7,462 nucleotides of DNA from an uncultured Lachnospiraceae bacterium (GTDB lineage: Bacteria; Bacillota; Clostridia; Lachnospirales; Lachnospiraceae). The stretch covers positions 1-7,462 of the forward strand of contig CAKRYR010000038.1 of assembly GCA_934432595.1 (NCBI GenBank), read 5' to 3'. Below the pieces are notes generated by a model. That model saw only the letters and a list, made by a program, of their open reading frames with translations. It was not told where the DNA came from and searched no databases. The position numbers and the translations under genes were made by a program. Shown one piece after another: positions 4,937 through 7,462 of the stretch. The first letter of the stretch is position 1. Each line of letters starts with the position of its first letter.

Positions 4937-6167
4937 TTAATCATCTCCAAACTTATTATCTAATTGCATGAGATTCTTCTTAACGTAAGATAGAATCTCA
5001 TCATCACTATTATGTTTCATTGCATCGCTCTTTAAGATTTCGTAAGCGGTGTCTACTGTATAATTGTATGGTCTTGTAGTTTTAGGATGACTAATTACAA
5101 ACTTTCCGTTATAATAGATACGTAGATTGTTATAGTCATCGCATACGACTGACATTCTTTCGCCTATATATTTTATAGGCACGGAGTATTTTCTGCCTTC
5201 ATATTTAATCATAGATTCTCTATTAACTTTTACTGTTTTATCTTCTTGGTCGGAAGTGTAAGAGTATAAAGTATCTAGATTAGGTTTGGGCAGTAAATGC
5301 TCTTTTTCGCTTTTAAACATATCTATAGGCTTCTCATTTGTTGCTTGAGATATCTCGTTATTTATATCATTCATGAAGTTATTAACTATAATTCTTAAAT
5401 CATCCCATGTATCAAACTCCTCATTATAAGCTTTAAGTCTATCCATTAGTTTTGCTAAAGATTCTACTTTACCTTTGGTTTGTGTTCTATATGGTCTACA
5501 TGCTATAGGTTTAAAACCTGCATCTCTTGAAAAATATGTAAAAGCTTCATTAAATACAGTTGAAGTAAAGGAAGATTTAGCATGATCTACAACAGTTTTC
5601 ATGTTATCAAAAAGTATCTCTTTAGGCATACCATCAAAAAATTCAAAAGCATTTAAAGAGCGTATTTTGACTTCTATCTGATGTAAGTTCAATATATTTA
5701 TATCTTGAATGACCCAAAACTATAAGAAATATATTTATTCTAAATACATCACCATTTCTATTAACTAACTTTAAATCCTCTTTCCAATCAACTTGAGCTT
5801 GTAAACCAGGATGAGTTTCAAAACGAATAGTAACTTTCTTAACTTCATTATCTTTATGCTTAGCTACAAAGTCCGCAACTATAGAATATTTTCCAGTATA
5901 GCCTTTCTTTTGTATCAGTTTAAAAACAGACATAGCAGTACAACCATAATTATCAACCTTATTAATAATTAGTTCCTTATAGTCATCTAGTTTTGATTTA
6001 TAAGAATGCGTTCTTTCTTTTGGAACTAACTCTCCAGTTGAGATTCTAATATATCTATCAATTGTTCTAGGATCACAATTAAATCTTCTTGCTAATTCTG
6101 CTTTATTCAATAAACAAACCTCCTCTCGACTAAAACTTTGTAGGAACCTAATTATGTATTTCTTCAT
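4937..6167 (-). pseudogene. istA: IstA, IS21 transposase, frameshifted
   Basis: IstA is a DDE recombinase. The 5' piece (6167-5643, 174 codons, ATG behind AAAGGAGG) has an N-terminal helix-turn-helix (NKAELARRFNCDPRTIDRYI, 21-40) and the first catalytic Asp127 in QVDW, and ends DRSQNTLFKCF-stop. The 3' piece continues in another frame from about 5656 (LNAFEFFDGMPKEILFDNMK) to 4937, with the second Asp in LFDNMK and the Glu in KGKVES. The catalytic triad is thus split over two frames. From memory, family members read LFKC-LI-NAFEFF here, so about 11 nt seem to be missing between two AATGC repeats. The 3' ORF has only a TTG start (5692) and no ribosome binding site. The protein is most likely inactive; sequencing error or recoding are alternatives. 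Confidence 0.88.
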
Positions 6168-6218
6168 ATACCATTGCCTCCTTTGTAATTTTCTAGCAAT
6201 AGTATAATAAAAAAAAGC

Positions 6219-6280
6219 TACAATCGTAATGCTATAATTCCTACATTCGAATTTCGGAATTTTATAGCATTTCAATTGTA
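6219..6280. repeat. Long imperfect inverted repeat inside the IS left end
   Basis: The arm 6219-6241 (TACAATCGTAATGCTATAAT plus TCC) and the arm 6256-6280 are inverted copies that differ by two substitutions and a 2-nt insertion, separated by 14 nt. It lies between the IS tip and the istA start codon (6167). It could be paired IstA-binding sites, or an RNA hairpin that blocks transcription entering from outside. Confidence 0.6.
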
Positions 6281-6289
6281 ACATTTTCA
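6244..6289 (-). repeat. IS21 left terminal repeat
   Basis: Reading inward on the minus strand from 6289, the sequence starts TGAAAATGTTACAATTG and reaches AAAATTCCGAAATTCGAATG, matching the inner block of the right end. The tip position is inferred from the TG dinucleotide and alignment to the right end. An alternative TG at 6283 cannot be ruled out. Confidence 0.6.
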
Positions 6290-6378
6290 ACTTGAAACGC
6301 TTTTGCTCCTGTACTGACATAGGATATTATGTGGTTCAGTATTTCTTCCTCACTATCTTCAAATGTCAGTATTAGCAT
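6262..6378 (-). CDS. Short ORF running into the IS left end, probably a truncated gene
   Basis: This is a 38-codon ORF (MLILTFEDSEEEILNHIISY, continuing to VENVTIEML) whose last nine codons lie inside the IS terminal repeat. Only a weak GGGA precedes the ATG. The acidic, protein-like composition suggests the 5' piece of an interrupted gene, now ending on IS-encoded codons. I do not recognise it, and I cannot show that it pairs with the fragment at 4026-4139 beyond the other IS end. Confidence 0.35.
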   Translation of the reverse strand: MLILTFEDSEEEILNHIISYVSTGAKAFQVENVTIEML

Positions 6379-6455
6379 TTTCCCATGCTACCATCTCCAT
6401 TTCTACTCACCAATAGCAACCTAAATTTGTCTACTCTGTGACAGCTTTTCTTCTT

Positions 6456-7334
6456 TTATTCAATCCATTCTATGATTACTAAATTATCAATCGTTTTCCC
6501 ATCAGAACTCCATACTCGTACATTATTCTCTCTGGTAAAAGTAGCACTTTTTTGAGATACAAAATCAGCGTATTCAATTTGCTTATATGATATTTGTTCG
6601 CTAGATATAGCATCGAAAAAATAATCTATCTCATCGTAACAAATGTATATATTGCTATTGGGGGTAATTTCTAAATCTATAAGCGTACGCATTTCTGTTG
6701 CATTCTGAACACTCTTTTCAACTGTCAATATGTTCCCGTTAATATCTACAATCTTTCCACTGACAGACTGTGGTGTATCAATAAAATTTTGAACAAGCTC
6801 CCCATTTTCAACAACAGTCTTTTTACTTGATAGCATAAATAAATCAGTATAATTTACAAGTCCTATACCAAGAGCAACACTTCCTAAAACAGATACTAAT
6901 ACAATTATTGAAATAACAGCAGAAGTATCAGTATGTGATTTTTGACGTATTATTTTATAACCCATATAACCGAAAGCAGTACCTAAGGTATTAAGTAATA
7001 AATCATCAATATCGCTGCTTCCTGATGCAAAAACATACTGGATTATTTCAACAAACGCACTTAGAGTCAATCCATATAATATTATCTTTTTTGATTTATC
7101 TTTTTGAAAAATCGGCAATAGTAAACCGAATGGAATAAAAATAATAATGTTTCCCAAAACATTCTCTAGTATCCGGAGTACCGAAATATTATTATTTATC
7201 ATTTCAAAAAGAGATTTGAAAGGAATGATACTTATAGTTCGCTCCATAGAACCTATTGCAGCGAATAAATTGTTCAATGCGACTTGCTTAAATAGCACAA
7301 TACGAAATAGGACAATCATATATGCTATAAACAA
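6456..7334 (-). CDS. VanZ-family membrane protein with a C-terminal extension
   Basis: Residues 1-130 form a VanZ domain: NIIIFIPFGLLLP (62-74), then EIIQYVFASGSSDIDDLLLN (96-115) and an LGTAFGY end. The conserved Glu96/Gln99 and the D-x-DD-x3-N pattern are all present. Hydrophobic segments lie at about 1-16, 57-76, 83-102, 112-130 and 138-160. Residues 165-292 form a predicted extracytoplasmic extension not found in minimal VanZ proteins. The namesake confers low-level teicoplanin resistance, but most members have unknown roles, so resistance should not be assumed. The 7334 start is a TTG with no Shine-Dalgarno. The frame stays open upstream to 7394 and reads NKNKLLRFCTIGLF, like a normal VanZ N-terminus, so translation may begin further upstream on a non-ATG codon. 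No terminator is evident after the stop. Confidence 0.82.
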   Translation of the reverse strand: MFIAYMIVLFRIVLFKQVALNNLFAAIGSMERTISIIPFKSLFEMINNNISVLRILENVLGNIIIFIPFGLLLPIFQKDKSKKIILYGLTLSAFVEIIQYVFASGSSDIDDLLLNTLGTAFGYMGYKIIRQKSHTDTSAVISIIVLVSVLGSVALGIGLVNYTDLFMLSSKKTVVENGELVQNFIDTPQSVSGKIVDINGNILTVEKSVQNATEMRTLIDLEITPNSNIYICYDEIDYFFDAISSEQISYKQIEYADFVSQKSATFTRENNVRVWSSDGKTIDNLVIIEWIE

Positions 7335-7380
7335 ACCAATGGTACAAAAACGTAAAAGTTTATTTTTATTTATATTATAC

Positions 7381-7462
7381 CTATTCGGTAAGCGTCAAAT
7401 CAAGTACGCCTTTAGCATCTCTAGTTAAAGATATATAATTCTTAACTGGAGGTGCTTTTTTA
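7381..7462 (-). CDS. 3' end of an unidentified gene (continues beyond the window)
   Basis: The minus-strand frame is open from the window edge to TAG at 7383-7381. It encodes KKAPPVKNYISLTRDAKGVL and ends DLTLTE. It reads as credible protein and lies just before the VanZ gene in the same direction, so the two may be co-transcribed. Only 26 residues are visible, too few to assign a family. Confidence 0.5.
   Translation of the reverse strand, partial: KKAPPVKNYISLTRDAKGVLDLTLTE

Larger units (their letters stand above)
4125..6289 (-). mobile_element. IS21-family insertion sequence, transposase frameshifted
   Basis: The element is about 2.16 kb, with istA then istB on the minus strand and no intergenic gap, the standard IS21 organisation. 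The ends were set from terminal similarity. Reading inward, both start with TG and share TGWAAAT-type outer bases and an inner AAATTCCGAA-WTTC-RAATG block (4150-4169 on the right, 6244-6262 on the left). No matching target duplication is seen: the outside bases are CTACA on the right and ACTTG on the left. Together with truncated ORFs on both sides, this suggests a deletion at one edge or a misplaced boundary by a few bases. The broken istA means the copy probably cannot move by itself, although an intact copy elsewhere might mobilise it. Confidence 0.85.

Noticed and set aside
7147..7428. 93-codon plus-strand ORF over the VanZ N-terminus
   Set aside because: It is antisense to the conserved VanZ domain.
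1..7462. CRISPR array, tRNA or rRNA
   Set aside because: I saw no regularly spaced repeats and no tRNA- or rRNA-like sequences on either strand.

Overview
The window is very AT-rich DNA with short intergenic spacers, GGAGG-type ribosome binding sites and clostridial-style protein sequences. It is most likely from a Clostridium or close Clostridia relative; the species cannot be named from sequence alone. Every gene I accept is on the minus strand, so transcription runs from high to low coordinates.

From right to left the layout is as follows. (1) 7381-7462 is the 3' tail of an unrecognised gene. (2) About 6456-7334 is a VanZ-family membrane protein with an unclear start codon. (3) About 4125-6289 is an IS21-family insertion sequence with an intact istB ATPase gene. 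Its istA transposase is frameshifted between the first and second catalytic Asp, probably by a short internal deletion. The element has no recognisable target duplication and is bordered on both sides by small truncated-looking ORFs, which suggests deletion next to the IS. (4) 875-3772 is a complete agr quorum-sensing locus, transcribed agrA, agrC, agrD, agrB. The 48-codon agrD (1461-1607) is a classic cyclic (thio)lactone autoinducer precursor. (5) 1-874 holds no ordinary gene but is rich in signals.

The agr locus forms two transcription units. agrA-agrC end at a strong hairpin plus T8 terminator that overlaps the agrC stop codon. agrD-agrB then start from their own promoter, which carries a pair of direct repeats (minus-strand half-sites TTACCTCGTG and GTATCTCGTG, 20 bp apart). 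The same pair (TTACTTCGTG twice, same 20-bp phasing, same 24-nt distance to a -10-like hexamer) recurs at 559-588, downstream of the agrB terminator. It is followed about 290 nt later by another strong intrinsic terminator (241-293). The simplest reading is that phosphorylated AgrA activates two promoters: one for autoinducer synthesis (positive feedback) and one for a roughly 280-nt, largely non-coding transcript. That is the logic of P2/P3 and RNAIII in Staphylococcus aureus, but with unrelated RNA sequence. This candidate RNA is the most interesting element of the window.

A second notable signal is a 24-bp TG...CA copy of the IS21 right end at 318-341. It is flanked by perfect 5-bp direct repeats (TACTA) and lies inside the candidate RNA. 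It looks like the scar of a former IS21 insertion.
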